Shown piece by piece: positions 22,452 to 33,589 of a stretch of DNA of 64,000 nt; the stretch's first letter is position 1, and each line of letters begins with the position of its first letter. The notes under the pieces are model-generated. The model was not told the DNA's origin. It saw nothing but the letters and a program-made list of their open reading frames with translations, and did no database searches. The position numbers were made by a program, and so were the translations under genes. The stretch comes from Acanthosepion esculentum (lineage: Eukaryota; Mollusca; Cephalopoda; Sepiida; Sepiidae). The DNA lies in assembly GCA_964036315.1 (NCBI GenBank), contig OZ038509.1, forward strand, positions 32,501,103 to 32,565,102, given 5' to 3'.

Positions 22452-22598
22452 CTTGATCACAGTTTTCACCTATCCAACCAGGTTGACAGTGGCATCTGCC
22501 AGTATACATGTCGCAAGATCCTCCATTACTACAGGTACACACTTTGTTACAATGTTGGCCCCATATACCATCTGGACATGTACTATTGCAAAACACAC
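22452..22598 (-). CDS. MEGF10-like: Receptor exon 14: EGF repeat 12
   Basis: Acceptor ATTTCAG, donor GTAACC. It encodes VFCNSTCPDGIWGQHC, CTCSNGGSC and CHCQPGWIGENC. A Tc1-derived element and two (TA)n blocks fill the intron just upstream. Confidence 0.93.
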
Positions 22599-22677
22599 CT
22601 GAAATTAAATAATGAAGTAAAAGTACTTTTTATTATTCAATAAATCAAAGAATATCAGAAAATAATTATAACGTACA

Positions 22678-22679
<2 letters not shown>

Positions 22680-22769
<90 letters not shown>
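22680..22769. repeat. (TA)n(GA)n compound microsatellite
   Basis: About 30 TA units then about 15 GA units immediately before the left end of the Tc1-like element. The same TA-then-GA order precedes the sister copy at 43778. Confidence 0.95.
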
Positions 22770-22772
<3 letters not shown>

Positions 22773-23652
22773 CTGTTCGATAAAAGTGACTCAACTGATT
22801 TTTTTTACTAAAAATATTTTTAATCTTACTAATATAAAGATCCCTTCCCGACCACCTAGGAAAAAAGTTTATTCACCCTAAGGTATTCTATTGATAATTA
22901 TAAATTTGGATATAAATGAGATTCAGGAAAAAAACTCAGATATCGCATTCTAATGATTAAACTGGTAAATTTAAAGAGCTTTTGACAAAATATTGAAAAC
23001 TATTTTACAATACACTCAGAAAATTATTCTAGAGAATTCTAGATCAGCTTAAATTAAATCTAGAGTATTCCAGAATATTCCAGAAAGCCTCATATAGTAT
23101 AAAAACAGCTTGAATAGCCACTCAAGTCACTAACCAGATGAAAGGGTACAAACACGCATCAGAACCACTTAAGGCATCTATTATTGCCCTCTCAAAAGCA
23201 GGCAAGTCTATGAGAGAAATTGCAGAAATTGCTATAACCTCGCAATCAATTGTCTCTCGAGTGCTTAGGGCACATAATGATGCCACTCCTGCTCCAAGGA
23301 AGGAAACAAGAGGACGAAAGAAAAAGATTGATGATAGGACGGGCAGGGTAATCAAGAGAGAAGTTGCGAAGAATAGGACTATAACTAGCCAAGAAATTGC
23401 AGCCAGTCTAAGCGAAGAGCAAGGTGTTAGTCTTGCCTCTTCAACAGTCTGTCGGTGTCTGTTAGAACAAGGCTACAAATCTTGTACACGAAGGTTTAAG
23501 CCGCTAATAAGCAAAGCCAACAAAGCCAAGAGACTTGAATGAGCTCACTATTACAAAAATTTCACCGTAGAAGACTGGAAGAATGTTCTCTTCTCCGATG
23601 AAACGAAAGTTGAGCTAAATTCAAAGGATAAGGTGAGTCACTTTTATCAAAC

Positions 23653-23657
<5 letters not shown>
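22770..23657 (+). mobile_element. Deleted Tc1-like element, copy 1
   Basis: Left end GTGCTGTTCGATAAAAGTGA and right end TCACTTTTATCAAACAGTAC are inverted. Inside is the N-terminal part of a Tc1 transposase (23138-23640) joined directly to the right end after the first catalytic segment, so the second aspartate and the glutamate are missing. A (TA)n tract follows the right end. Confidence 0.85.
23138..23640 (+). pseudogene. Tc1-like transposase, N-terminal part, copy 1
   Basis: Two helix-turn-helix (paired-like) segments: SKAGKSMREIAEIAIT...VSRVLRAHN and ITSQEIAASLSEEQ...STVCRCL. A GRKKK hook lies between, then LFSDETKVE with the first catalytic aspartate. A TGA at 23539-23541 (TGG in the sister copy) breaks the frame. 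The rest of the DDE domain is absent. Confidence 0.85.

Positions 23658-23730
<73 letters not shown>
23658..23730. repeat. (TA)n microsatellite
   Basis: About 36 units next to the right end of the Tc1-like element. Confidence 0.95.
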
Positions 23731-23732
<2 letters not shown>

Positions 23733-23903
23733 TTCCCTCCTACACACGTATGTCGAAGTAGTTTCATTTAAGCGTAACTTCAAACACTAAAGTAATAAGG
23801 TTGTTCCCACCATATTTATTTTCAGATACATCAATTACTTCATAGCACAGGAAGCAGTAAATCGTGTATTTCAGCCCTGTTAAAAGAAACTTCTTAATCT
23901 CAC

Positions 23904-24012
23904 CTGTCCAGCCATGTTCACATATGCAGAGACCTGTTGCCGAATCACATTTTAGTGTGTTGGATGCTGTACAGGGACATTGCTGTCGACAATTGGCACC
24001 AAATCGACCATT
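23904..24012 (-). CDS. MEGF10-like: Receptor exon 13: EGF repeat 11
   Basis: Phase-0 start after TTTTTCAG and GTGAGA donor. It encodes NGRFGANC, CPCTASNTLKC and CICEHGWTG. The loop between the third and fourth cysteine groups is longer than in its neighbours (TASNTLK). Confidence 0.91.
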
Positions 24013-24737
24013 CTGAAAAACAGAGAAACATTAGTGAAATCACTGAATGGATTTCATCCCAACGAAAACTCATCTGTAGACATTGTTGACATTAACTGTG
24101 GAGTCCTAGGTATAACGATAAACTACCACCGGCTGCTAGGTTTCTTATCGTAGGAGTGGAAATTCTGAGGAGCGTAGAACCACCTCATAATTGCTGTTGT
24201 TCCCAGGTCTACCCTGACTCGGGATAGTATCACCTGTTAGGGCGCCAGCTATGGACAAATAGTGGACCCCAAAACACTACGAATGTATAAAAAGACATTT
24301 CTATAGTAAAAATACCAGTAATATTTTTTTTATAATAAAATGTTGCCAACAGTACATATTCATAGTAGCTTATAGGAAAATGACCAACAATATATTTTAT
24401 CTGTAGTCGAAGCCATAAAACTATGTTTAAAATATTTTGATTTAGTGATTAAATAAGATATATACGTTGATATACCGCTAAACAAAATCAACCAACCATT
24501 AACTGTGCATGTGTGTGTGCGTTAAATACTTTGAAAATTAAACTAAAACTTCATAAATAACGATCACTACTTTTTAATGTTTCCTGTGTGCATTTGTTCA
24601 ATTTATGTTTTCGTTTTTTTTTCAGATTCCGCTTCTTTCTTAGTTTCTGCTTCTTATTTCAAGACCTAAAACCTCCACAATCAAAATTATGCACGTGGTA
24701 TTCGGCAAGGGGCCAGAAGTGAACTAGTTTTGCTTAC
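24013..24737. other. Intron with no recognised gene
   Basis: Contains an unassigned GC-richer stretch at about 24100-24290 (GGCGCCAGCTATGG, GGGATAGTATCACC) that may be a repeat. Otherwise nothing seen. Confidence 0.4.
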
Positions 24738-24901
24738 TGGGCACGGTTCATCACAGCGCAGCCCTTTATATCCGGGTTTGCATTGGCATTCACCAGTCAC
24801 GTGATTACAGGAAGCATCGTTGCGGCAATGGCACACATTACTACAGTTGACGCCATACAATTCGCCTGGACATTGCTCTTCGCACATATGACCCCGCCAG
24901 C
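24738..24901 (-). CDS. MEGF10-like: Receptor exon 12: EGF repeats 9-10
   Basis: Acceptor TTTTTTGAG, donor GTAAGC, ending in phase 0. It encodes WRGHMC, CPGELYGVNC, CHCRNDASC, CQCKPGYKGLRC and DEPCP. GAG is a less usual acceptor but has a good pyrimidine tract and keeps the frame. Confidence 0.91.
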
Positions 24902-25660
24902 CTCAAAAAAGAAAATGAAGATAGTTCACATGCAAACAAATGGAAAATAAATTAACAAAGAATGAGATACGTTCATGAAAAGGTAAACAAGTAATAAAAA
25001 TCGATGGAAATGAAAAAAAAAAACCCCAAAACAACAACAAATATCATGATGGAATATAATTAAGCAAAAACATTACGACGTTAGTTTATTTTTACTCTTC
25101 AGAAATATAATAAATGCATTACATTTAGCTGTAAGAATTTTTCTAACAGCTGAACTTATTCTTTGCGTTACTCATATTGTTACGATGATATTTGGCTCAT
25201 TCGCTTTCTTTAAGAGTAAAATCCATCAGGGCACAAGAGTGGATTGGCTGAAACGTCATGGTAACGATGTCAGTAACAGAATGAGTTAAATTGTCTGTAA
25301 AACTCTTTGAATGATAATGACTCTTTTCAAATATATAATCAATACATTCAGGTTCGTTTTGAACCGACGTTCATTATATTGTTTTTCTAAAGAAGCAATA
25401 ATTTCGCTTTATCAATAATATTGAAAGTAAATAGGAATTAAATGACTTCAGACAGTTTTGTTTTTGTTTAAATGAAATAAACGCTTATCTGAAATGCAGA
25501 TATTTATTGTTCTAAAACCAGTAATTAAGAATAAAATGTAACATGAATTTCAAACTAAATAGCATTTTTTGAGACAACATTTGAAAAAAATATTTGCTGA
25601 AACTTTGTTCTTTTCGTCATGTAAGATATATGAAACAGTTTTAGATAACATTTAGTAAAA
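24902..25660. other. Intron with no recognised feature
   Basis: AT-rich, nothing seen apart from short homopolymers. Confidence 0.45.
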
Positions 25661-25664
25661 AATT

Positions 25665-26057
25665 AAGGACTATTTACACTATTTACATTGTTTGGACTGT
25701 TATCTTCATCTTTATTGCTATATTCACGATGTTTCGGTCGTTGTACGCTCCAACCTTCTTCAGGTGTTATTACTTGGAATTTTGAATCGAACGCTTTATA
25801 TATAATCAATAGAGTAGATTGCTCTAATTCCACGTGATACACCTTTAGATATCTCAGTTTTAATTAATTCCCTTTGAGAACTCAAATTTCCAAGTTTTTG
25901 TTTCATCTGCTATGGCCAGGTATTGAACTCACAACTCTTTGGGTTAAGATACATTTGAATCAATATCACCTGAAGAAATTCGGATTTTACAAAGGCTGAA
26001 ACGTGGTGAATATGGCAATAAAGATGAGGACAGTAGTCCGAACAATGTAAATAGTTA
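25665..26057 (-). mobile_element. Composite SINE-like element with hammerhead-like ends, copy C3
   Basis: Inverted ends ACTATTTACATTG and CAATGTAAATAGT bound the unit. The left end carries the hammerhead-like motif on the minus strand; the right end carries a decayed plus-strand copy. In between, a minus-strand GAGTTCAATACC is the B box of the tRNA-like head, whose A box is degraded. Confidence 0.65.
25725..25766 (-). ncRNA. Hammerhead-like motif (composite family, C3)
   Basis: CAC, CTGAAGA, extra A, stem II GGTTG/CGACC, GAAA, short ACAT, C, then GTG closing stem I. Stem II differs from the GGCCG/CGGCC of other copies at two positions on one arm and one on the other while remaining paired. 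Confidence 0.5.
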
Positions 26058-26182
26058 TAATACTTCATATCAGAAATATAAAAATTTGTTGAAGATTAAG
26101 GTATAGCACATATTGGAAAAATCAATATTAAATTTTTTTTTTAATGAAATATGACTAAAGGAGGCTGGGGGGGGGGTCTTAC

Positions 26183-26295
26183 CTGGAGTACAGACACAGT
26201 AACCAAAATCCGGAAGGCAAGTGCCATTATTTTTACATGCACATTTCTGGCCGCACCCTATGCCGTATGTCCCTTTTTCACACACCTTTTCACAT
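26183..26295 (-). CDS. MEGF10-like: Receptor exon 11: EGF repeat 9
   Basis: Acceptor AATCAG, donor GTAAGA. It encodes CEKVCEKGTYGIGC, CACKNNGTC and CVCTPG. The intron side of the donor begins with a run of C on the minus strand. Joining to exon 12 gives PGWRGHMC. Confidence 0.91.
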
Positions 26296-26299
26296 CTGA

Positions 26300-27230
26300 T
26301 TCAAAACCACATGAAAAATCAATTAATTTAGATGAATGTGAACAGTAATTATGATTCTTCAAGTCATCAAAGCGATGAATTATGTTAATTAACAAGAAAA
26401 GAGATTATGTTGAAAAATAAATATTATGCAAAATAAATGCTTACAAATTTAATAATACTGATTAAAACGGTTAAGAGGAAATAACATAAAAAGAAGGGGT
26501 CTAAAACGGTCTAACATTACCGCAAAGTGGTAATATCCAAATACAAAAACATAATTAGCAAATTGTCTATTTTAATCGATATTATTATATATTGTAGTCC
26601 TGTTAAAGTGAGCCTACATATATTTTTATGTTTTTTCAAAAGTAAATTTTGTGCTGAAAAGCGTAAAAAATCATTTAATAATAGAATGTTGATATTTAGT
26701 TTCTTTAGAGTTTTCATTATTATTTGGAAAGTGTTCTGCCATTTGTTCTAAGTAGCGTCACTGAATATAAGTTTAACGGTAAATGTCCACGTGACTTTCA
26801 TTTTCTGTGATTAAACATCTCTTCGTGCAACTAAGTGAATATATATATCTAAATAAATTCTTAGAAAAACATTTTTCTACGATATTCAAGTTTGAATTAA
26901 ATAAATTAATTAAATATTGATAAAATATAATTATAGGATGAAAAATTGATAACATTTATTAAATTATCCTGTGCAGGGTCCGACATGACGAACTAGTGTA
27001 ACTGTAAAATGAGTTTCGAAAGACTCTGAGCGATTTGAATTGTGAAGAGATACTCACGGCTGTCTATTGAAACTTAGACTTGATAATTCAATAAGAATTG
27101 ATCCTCTTTCACCCGATAATTATTTATTTTATAATTTCAATGTTTCATTAAAGTAGTCAGGAAATTCATGGACACCATGGATCTGACCCTTTCTTAGAAA
27201 TAATGAACTAAATCTAATAAACAGTTTCAC
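26300..27230. other. Intron with no recognised feature
   Basis: AT-rich, no exon or repeat family recognised. Confidence 0.45.
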
Positions 27231-27234
27231 ATTT

Positions 27235-27522
27235 TGTTGTGGTAGGATCCACCTAATCTGCATAGGAGACTACCGACTATATAAATAATAGTTGGTACCG
27301 GAAGACGAGGGAGCGAATACAGAGATCCAGCTAGAGACTCTGCCCGACTGCGACTTAGTCAACACATTCTCCAGGAACGTCTTCCCAGAAATATACAGAA
27401 ATACTATATATAAATATTGTGTACATTTTCTTGTTATAATACATTCTTGTTCTAAGTACAGTTTGTGTTGCATTATTATTCCATGCATTAGTCGAGATTC
27501 AACAATGAGTCAAGACTCAACA
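27235..27522 (+). mobile_element. Solo LTR of a second family
   Basis: 288 bp from TGTTGTGGTAGGATCC to AGACTCAACA with perfect TGTTG/CAACA ends and a 5-bp CATTT duplication (27230-27234, 27523-27527). A TATA-like CTATATAAATAA lies at about 27277. Sequence differs from the LTRs at 8591 and 16810. Orientation is inferred from the TATA-like box. Confidence 0.8.
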
Positions 27523-27564
27523 CATTTTAAAAAATAAATTGATTTATTAATATAAATGCTAATA

Positions 27565-27785
27565 CACTTGGGAAAGGTATGAATCCTCTTCTTCTCCACC
27601 TCAGCTATGGGTAAATAGCAGAACAGTCCGGCTTCTATAGCCTTAGATGACAACTGGTCTATCCAAGCAAAAAATAGCAACCTATGCGGGAAAAATCTGC
27701 CTCGTCAGTCATGTATCAAAAGATACATGATCGCCCAGCCAAGTGTATCGCGCATGGCATTATAACTAACTGACTGAATATAAAT
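27565..27785 (+). mobile_element. Dispersed SINE-like repeat, copy
   Basis: Matches the unit at 14090-14335: TTGGGAAAGGTATGAATCCT, TAGATGACAACTGGTCTA, GATACATGATCGCC, ending AACTGACTG. Confidence 0.65.
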
Positions 27786-28573
27786 GTTTACGTTCTGACT
27801 TAATGTCATAAAATAAAAACGAATATGACAAATGATAAAGCTAGAACAATTGCGATAGATTTTATATAGGCACAAGTACAGCATTTATATTCTTGTAAAA
27901 CTCAGTTTCCGTCTATCTTATAAGCCCAAACATACAGCCTACACACACAGAAAACAATAAGCGCATCAAGTCGGCCATTGAAAACTAGCCTATATTTGTA
28001 TTATATTTGAAGTTTTAACATAACATGTATATCAATACGATTGTATGGAAAGAGGGTCACCATTTTTTTCTGGTTTAATCTTCACCGATTGTTTTTAAGA
28101 GAGAGTTGCATTCGGGGAATAATCATTCAGGGAATTGGTTCTATCTGATCGATTAAACCGTATTCAGGTTAAGAAAATAAAACATTAAAAGGATAGAAAA
28201 AATGTTTATAGTTACGTTGTTCTGGAATTGTCATCATTGGTCGACTGAACTTGCTTTGTTTCAATGACTTTTGTTTTGTTATTATTAATTACTTTATACC
28301 CATTATTATTAAAAAAAAATCTGCTTCCAAAAAACATTAAAAGGTAAGGTATGAAGGCATGGATTATGGCAGCATTAACCAACTTAAACAAGGAGACTGT
28401 CAAGAAGAGATGCAAGAGATACCGAAGTCGTTTGAGGCTGTGGTTGAAATAAATGGCGATCTTACTGAATAAACTTACTCTTTAGTATTTCAAGATATTT
28501 TGGTAAATATATTTGTTACAATGAGACGTTAATGTTATTTTCATTTTTGTCTGATTTAGACGACAATTTATCC

Positions 28574-28594
28574 ATGTGTGTGTGTGTATGTGTA

Positions 28595-28665
<71 letters not shown>

Positions 28666-28682
28666 AGAGAGAGAGAGAGAGA
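28574..28682. repeat. (GT)n(TA)n(GA)n compound microsatellite
   Basis: A short GT run, about 28 TA units and a short GA run. Confidence 0.95.
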
Positions 28683-28699
28683 AATAAAGAAAGAACGAA

Positions 28700-29460
28700 A
28701 GAAAGAGAGGGTGCTTTTGTGAGTGAATATGCAGAAATCTATAATAATAAAGCACAGTATACGTGTCTCCGTCCGTCCGTTTTTCGTTCACTGCGAATCA
28801 TAAACAAAGTGTGGAGTAATGCACGGTTATCTCCCTTGTCAAGAAATAGTATCCGAGTATGAATGAAAAAGGGAGATTTAAAATTTTACGCGTTAACGAG
28901 TTTGGACGTCAAAACCATCAGTTAAAGACTTCACCTTCTCTTCTTTCCCCTGCTGTAATTTAATAGTCTTAAATTACGCCATAACAGGTAGTAACTACTG
29001 TAGTTACACAATATTCAAAAATAAATAAATAACTCATTTAAAGTTAAATTTAAATTACGAACAGAGTGAAAGGTTTAAAAAACAATTTTTTTTTATTCAA
29101 GATTTTATTTTAATTTCGCTTTTCAACGCAGCTGTAATTAAACCGTCCTTAAAACTTAAGCGGAGCATGATACGTTGCTCATATGTTTTCTGTCTTTTTC
29201 TAGCACGCGCAATCTGACGTATTCGAAATATTACATAGTTCGGGTTCTCTGATGTTTTTAAGAGTGGCTTTATGTGAAGGGATTATAAATAATGGTGATT
29301 TTAAAATAAAACAAAAAGTTGCGCGTAAAATAAATGTAATCAAACTACGGAGATGGGTTGCGTATACGAAGAAAGATTATGACGAATTAAGGTTTCGATT
29401 AAAGATAAAATAATTTTATTTTTAAATTCTTATAACTTTTATGTACATAGGACGCTGAAG
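28700..29460. other. Intron with no recognised feature
   Basis: No gene or named repeat could be supported. Confidence 0.45.
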
Positions 29461-29478
29461 GTAAAAGGCCAAAGAGAG

Positions 29479-29507
29479 AGAAAGAGAAAGAAAGAGAGAG
29501 AGAGAAA

Positions 29508-29584
<77 letters not shown>
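29479..29584. repeat. (GA)n microsatellite
   Basis: About 50 GA units with AAAG and TAGA interruptions, ending 37 bases from exon 10. Confidence 0.95.
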
Positions 29585-29587
<3 letters not shown>

Positions 29588-29620
29588 ATTTACAATGATA
29601 AACTGGTTAAAGATACGTAC

Positions 29621-29803
29621 TGTTCACCCGTCCAACCCGGCGGACAGGTGCACACCCCTGTTACAGGATCACAATCCCCACCATTCTTACACTTGCATGT
29701 ATGAATACATTCCTCTCCATAGAATGGTGCTGGGCATGGTTGGTGACACTTATCACCTTTAAATCCACTGTTACATTCGCACCTTCCTGTTCCCGGATGA
29801 CAC
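29621..29803 (-). CDS. MEGF10-like: Receptor exon 10: end of EGF repeat 7 and EGF repeat 8
   Basis: TTTGCAG acceptor, GTACGT donor. It encodes CHPGTGRCECNSGFKGDKC, CPAPFYGEEC, CKCKNGGDC and CTCPPGWTGEQ. The exon directly abuts a (GA)n tract (about 29479-29584) about 36 bases into the downstream intron. Confidence 0.93.
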
Positions 29804-30354
29804 CTGCAAATCGAAGATAATAATAATAATAGTAATAATGTGAATTGGCCTGATTACGAGTTGACGATGGTGATCAAATGGCAAGTGGTCAAATGACTGG
29901 GAATTGAACAGACAAACTACTAGTATCGACAAAAACCAGAATCACTCTCAGAACAACATAACAGTAAATTCCACTGGATTTGGAAATTTATTTGAAATAT
30001 ATACTATATATAAAACAACAACCCAGAATCTGTCTAGAGGTATCACTGTATAACCGTTACTTGTAATCGTCTGATGATCGCAGTTAGTGGGTACTCAGAA
30101 CAACGGCTTTAGAACGGTGTCTCTTGCCGGATTCCTGATTGTGGTTATTGTTATGGCTTTGTTTTGGTTTGGCTTCTTCATTCTATAGTCAGTAAACACA
30201 GGTAATAAGCTTATCAACACCGACAATCCGTTTCATGCCACGAAGATTGCATTCAAGTATGAAAGATATTGTTGCCGCTCGGTGTTGTCTTCAGTGTCTT
30301 CTTTTATAAATCCTTAGTATTGAGAGCTTTTACCTATAAATATATTACATTTTA

Positions 30355-30357
<3 letters not shown>

Positions 30358-30414
<57 letters not shown>
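30358..30414. repeat. (TA)n microsatellite
   Basis: About 28 units upstream of the Penelope-like fragment. Confidence 0.95.
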
Positions 30415-30417
<3 letters not shown>

Positions 30418-30490
30418 CGAATAACCAAATATAAGATTTTTAATCCCATCTTATTTGGACCGAACACTTTTCAACACATCTTTGTACATG

Positions 30491-30492
<2 letters not shown>

Positions 30493-30561
<69 letters not shown>
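30493..30561. repeat. (TA)n microsatellite
   Basis: About 34 units, separated from the preceding TA tract by 78 bases. Confidence 0.95.
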
Positions 30562-30563
<2 letters not shown>

Positions 30564-30591
30564 CATAATGAGAGTATCTGTGATAGCCATA

Positions 30592-30912
30592 ATATAATTT
30601 ACTACTTATTCTGCACAATATGTCCTAATAGTGGATATATTGGCGAATCTGGAATTAATTTTAGATTTCGTTTCAACAATCACAAACTATCCATACGTCA
30701 AAATGATCCTTATTCCCCCATAGCTAAACACTTTAATCAATCAAGACACTCATTAGACAACTGTAAATTTTTATTGATAGATTCCGAATTTAGATCCACA
30801 TACACACGCAGAAAAAAAGAGAAATACTGGATTTTAAAATTAGACACATATAAACTAGGGTTAAACAAAGACTTGGGTATTTTAAATCTGTATAAATATT
30901 TCAATAGTTAAA
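30592..30912 (+). pseudogene. GIY-YIG endonuclease domain of a Penelope-like element (5'-truncated)
   Basis: An open frame without an ATG gives about 106 residues to a TAA. It has CTICPNSGYIGESG, FRFRFNNHK, SPIAKHFNQSRHSLDN and RRKKEKYWILKLDT. The CxxC, the YIG-E/T-G motif, the R-x3-H helix, the H-F...H segment and the EKYWI segment match the C-terminal GIY-YIG nuclease of Penelope-like elements, which nicks DNA for target-primed reverse transcription. Too short to start a protein, but remarkably free of stops. Confidence 0.85.
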
Positions 30913-31080
30913 AAATTTCTTTAGATATAGTTAAAAGACCTTTTTAAACAACATCTAAAATATTATCGTTAGATTTACGTTAGAAATATTCAAACACAGT
31001 TGCATTCCACATCATGTGACGTCCGCGTCTCGCGACGGACGCTACTTGTAAACAAACTTCCGAATACAGTTATTTAATTA

Positions 31081-31119
31081 ATTTCTGAGGAAAGATCGAG
31101 ACGATCTGAAATATCAAAT
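31081..31119 (+). ncRNA. Minimal hammerhead-like motif of the Penelope-like element
   Basis: ATTT, CTGAGGA, extra A, stem II AGATC/GATCT (loop GAGAC), GAAA, palindromic ATAT, C, then AAAT closing stem I. It sits about 170 bases downstream of the GIY-YIG stop. Penelope-like elements are known to carry minimal type-I hammerheads thought to act as dimers. Confidence 0.6.
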
Positions 31120-31212
31120 ATATATATATATATAAAAACATATAAATAAATACTTTCACAAAAAAACATTCATTTTTTTCTTTTAATTTGCAACTTTTCA
31201 GTTGTTTTATCC

Positions 31213-31216
<4 letters not shown>

Positions 31217-31266
<50 letters not shown>
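31217..31266. repeat. (TA)n microsatellite
   Basis: About 25 units directly after the Penelope tail. Confidence 0.95.
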
Positions 31267-31267
<1 letters not shown>

Positions 31268-31299
31268 CAAGGGCGCACGATATTATAAAAGAGATCTAC

Positions 31300-32020
31300 T
31301 TATTGTAAGCGTAACAGTGACATTTTGCAGAGATCCAAACAAATGTGACATCAGCCAACACGAACATGTGCCTTGGCCAGACTTCCACCATACCCAGTCA
31401 TGTCACGAGCGGATCAGATGAGGGATCGAATGACGCTCTGTTGTGTTCAATGGTGAGAACAAATTCTACCTTTATGGTCGTTTGTGTGTGCAATGTAACG
31501 ATATGCATTCACCCATGCTACATAGGCCCAACTCCTGTCATTATGGAGTCGGCTGTCATAGGTTACAATTTTCGATTGCCTTTGGTGTTTATGGAGAGAA
31601 TAAGGAACAGCGCCATGTTGTACAACCTGTTCTACAAGAATGCACTTCCTGAGAAATAATACTTGCCTACATGATTCCTATGTCATTCAACATGTTTTGC
31701 AAGATGTTTGAACATTTCCCTAACCGGTTCTATTTATCAGATCAGTCCCCAAGTAAACATTTATGGGTTATGATGAGACAACGCCTCGCTCATTCAGGTA
31801 GCCCACCTATCATACTTGCTGTATTGCGTAAACAGGTGCAAGAGCATAGAATAATATATCGTATGATACTATACATCGTCTTTACAATCATACGTAAGTA
31901 CAGGCTTGTATTAATGCCCGAGAAGCATATACAGTGCATTACAAGCTTGAGTAGTCTTGATATACACTTTATTTTGGAACCTGTGCGCATATTGACATCT
32001 ACGTGTGATCTACTGTAATC
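31300..32020 (+). pseudogene. Tc1-like transposase pseudogene
   Basis: Fragments in several frames. Near 31539-31585 a VMxxxxIGYN segment followed by PLVFMERIRN corresponds to the VMVWGAI...LVFIEGT region of Tc1 transposases. Near 31738-31850 SDQSPSKHLWVMMRQRLAH and PPIILAVLRKQVQE correspond to SPDLSPIEHVWD and its C-terminal helix. The catalytic glutamate region reads PSKHLW, so the residue is lost. Frameshifts make it non-functional. Confidence 0.7.
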
Positions 32021-32174
32021 GAGTTATATGATTTACAATTTTAATTGTGAATAACTTGAAACACGTTCTGGGTGATTCAGTGTGTTTTAAAATATAGTAA
32101 AATCTCAAAACATTTCAGTTATTAAAAGAAATAACACAAATATATCGAAAAAAGATATAAACATAACCATATTA

Positions 32175-32180
<6 letters not shown>

Positions 32181-32223
<43 letters not shown>
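32181..32223. repeat. (TA)n microsatellite
   Basis: About 21 units. Confidence 0.95.
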
Positions 32224-32225
<2 letters not shown>

Positions 32226-32631
32226 AGAGAGAAAGGGATGGATGAGGATAACAGTAAAATAAAAAAGAGTATTTTCAAAAGGAACATTATTTTTCATGTA
32301 ATTCATGAAAATTAAAGATATATGAAGATGACGAATTTATTCATGAACGAATAAACAATGAAAATGAAAATAAAACATAATTTTTTTAAATGTTTCTTAA
32401 AATAGAATATTTCTGTACTTTTCTTCAGTTGTAAAGAGATCCTGCGTAATTAAACAGTTAATTTTTAATGATTTTTTCTATCCTTTTATATTCATCTTTC
32501 AACATGTTAGTTGTTCAGTAAATTATTTAATTATATCATTTAATTATATATGCAAAATTAAGCAAATATTATCGCTATTTTCGGTTACCTAATGCTACGA
32601 ATTGCAGTCGAATTCATTGCATTCACTTACG

Positions 32632-32735
32632 TGCTAATACCCTTGGGAACGGTATCTCTTCTCCCCACTCCCATAATTATGGATAAATAGCAGGAGTGGC
32701 TGGGTTCTATAGCTATGCCTGGCAACCGGTCTAAG
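32632..32735 (+). mobile_element. Dispersed SINE-like repeat, partial copy
   Basis: ACCCTTGGGAACGGTAT, GGATAAATAGCAGGAGTG and GCCTGGCAACCGGTCTAAG match the family at 14090 and 27565. Confidence 0.55.
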
Positions 32736-33306
32736 AGAAGGAAAAACTCTGAATTCAAAGCCTCCCCTTTGGGTAAATAGTAGTGCAGTTTGGGTTCTTG
32801 ACAAACAGACTGGAAGGAGGTAACAACTATAAATTCAAATCCTGAGTCCGATGCCATGTTTAATTTTGTTCTGGAATCTCTTGCTATGACGCCGGTGCCA
32901 AGTTGTATTGGCTTCTGCCTTTCTCTTGGACAACATGCATGGACACCTGCCGATCTTTCATTAAAAAAACCCTGCCCATTCCTGCATCCTGGAGATCTCA
33001 TAACTCTTTGAGCGCAGATCCATGGTTTCTCGAGACCGACAGATGCCATACATATAAAAATGCTACGCCCGACTGATCTCTTAGTAACTTAAAAATGTTT
33101 ACGGTTTTCGGGAAAAAGTTTGATACATTTCAAGGTTGTTTAGGTCACTGTGATATTAAGCAAACTAACCTTATTGGACAAAGAAGAAAAATAATTTAAA
33201 TAATTTTTCTTAACAATTGTAGACGAAAATTAATTTGTGACATCAGATGTGACTTTATTGTGATTTATTAATGAAACAATTAATGAGAAGGAATAAAACA
33301 ACTGAC

Positions 33307-33376
33307 CTTTTTGTATTTTGCCAATCACAAATACACGTGTACGAACAATTGATGCCATAGGTTATTGGTGAACATA
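33307..33376 (-). CDS. MEGF10-like: Receptor exon 9: first half of EGF repeat 7
   Basis: Only 70 bases, phase 2 at both ends, TCTTGCAG acceptor and GTCAGT donor. It encodes CSPITYGINC and CICDWQNTK. The normal NGG(T)C segment is replaced by DWQNT, so this repeat is unusual and split between two exons; the next exon supplies CHPGTGRCEC. Confidence 0.88.
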
Positions 33377-33589
33377 CTGCAAGAGAACAGTTTGAATTAG
33401 ATATCTATTAAAAAGAGATTCTCATGAAGAGAAACAGAAAGATTTTGGAAAAAGAAACAAATTAGAAGCTACTGTCAATTGATATTAAAATACACTTCAT
33501 CTTGACTCAACTTGACCTATTTATCTTTTAATTTTAAGAATTATTGTCAAACTGGTTGCGTTCATCCTGGATTTTTTTTAAGCGTATCA

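Larger units (their letters stand above)
30415..31215 (+). mobile_element. 3' part of a Penelope-like retroelement
   Basis: Holds the GIY-YIG endonuclease fragment (30592-30912), an untranslated part with a GC-rich hairpin (GCGTC...GACGC at about 31022-31048), the hammerhead-like motif at 31081-31119 and the family tail AAATAAATACTTTCAC...TTGCAACTTTTCAGTTG. The tail recurs at 1303-1430 and 63877-63998. The reverse transcriptase is absent, so this is a 5'-truncated copy. Confidence 0.8.

Noticed and set aside
31345..31659. 104-residue open frame as a host protein
   Set aside because: Its second half reads like the central part of a Tc1 transposase with frameshifts; listed as a pseudogene instead.
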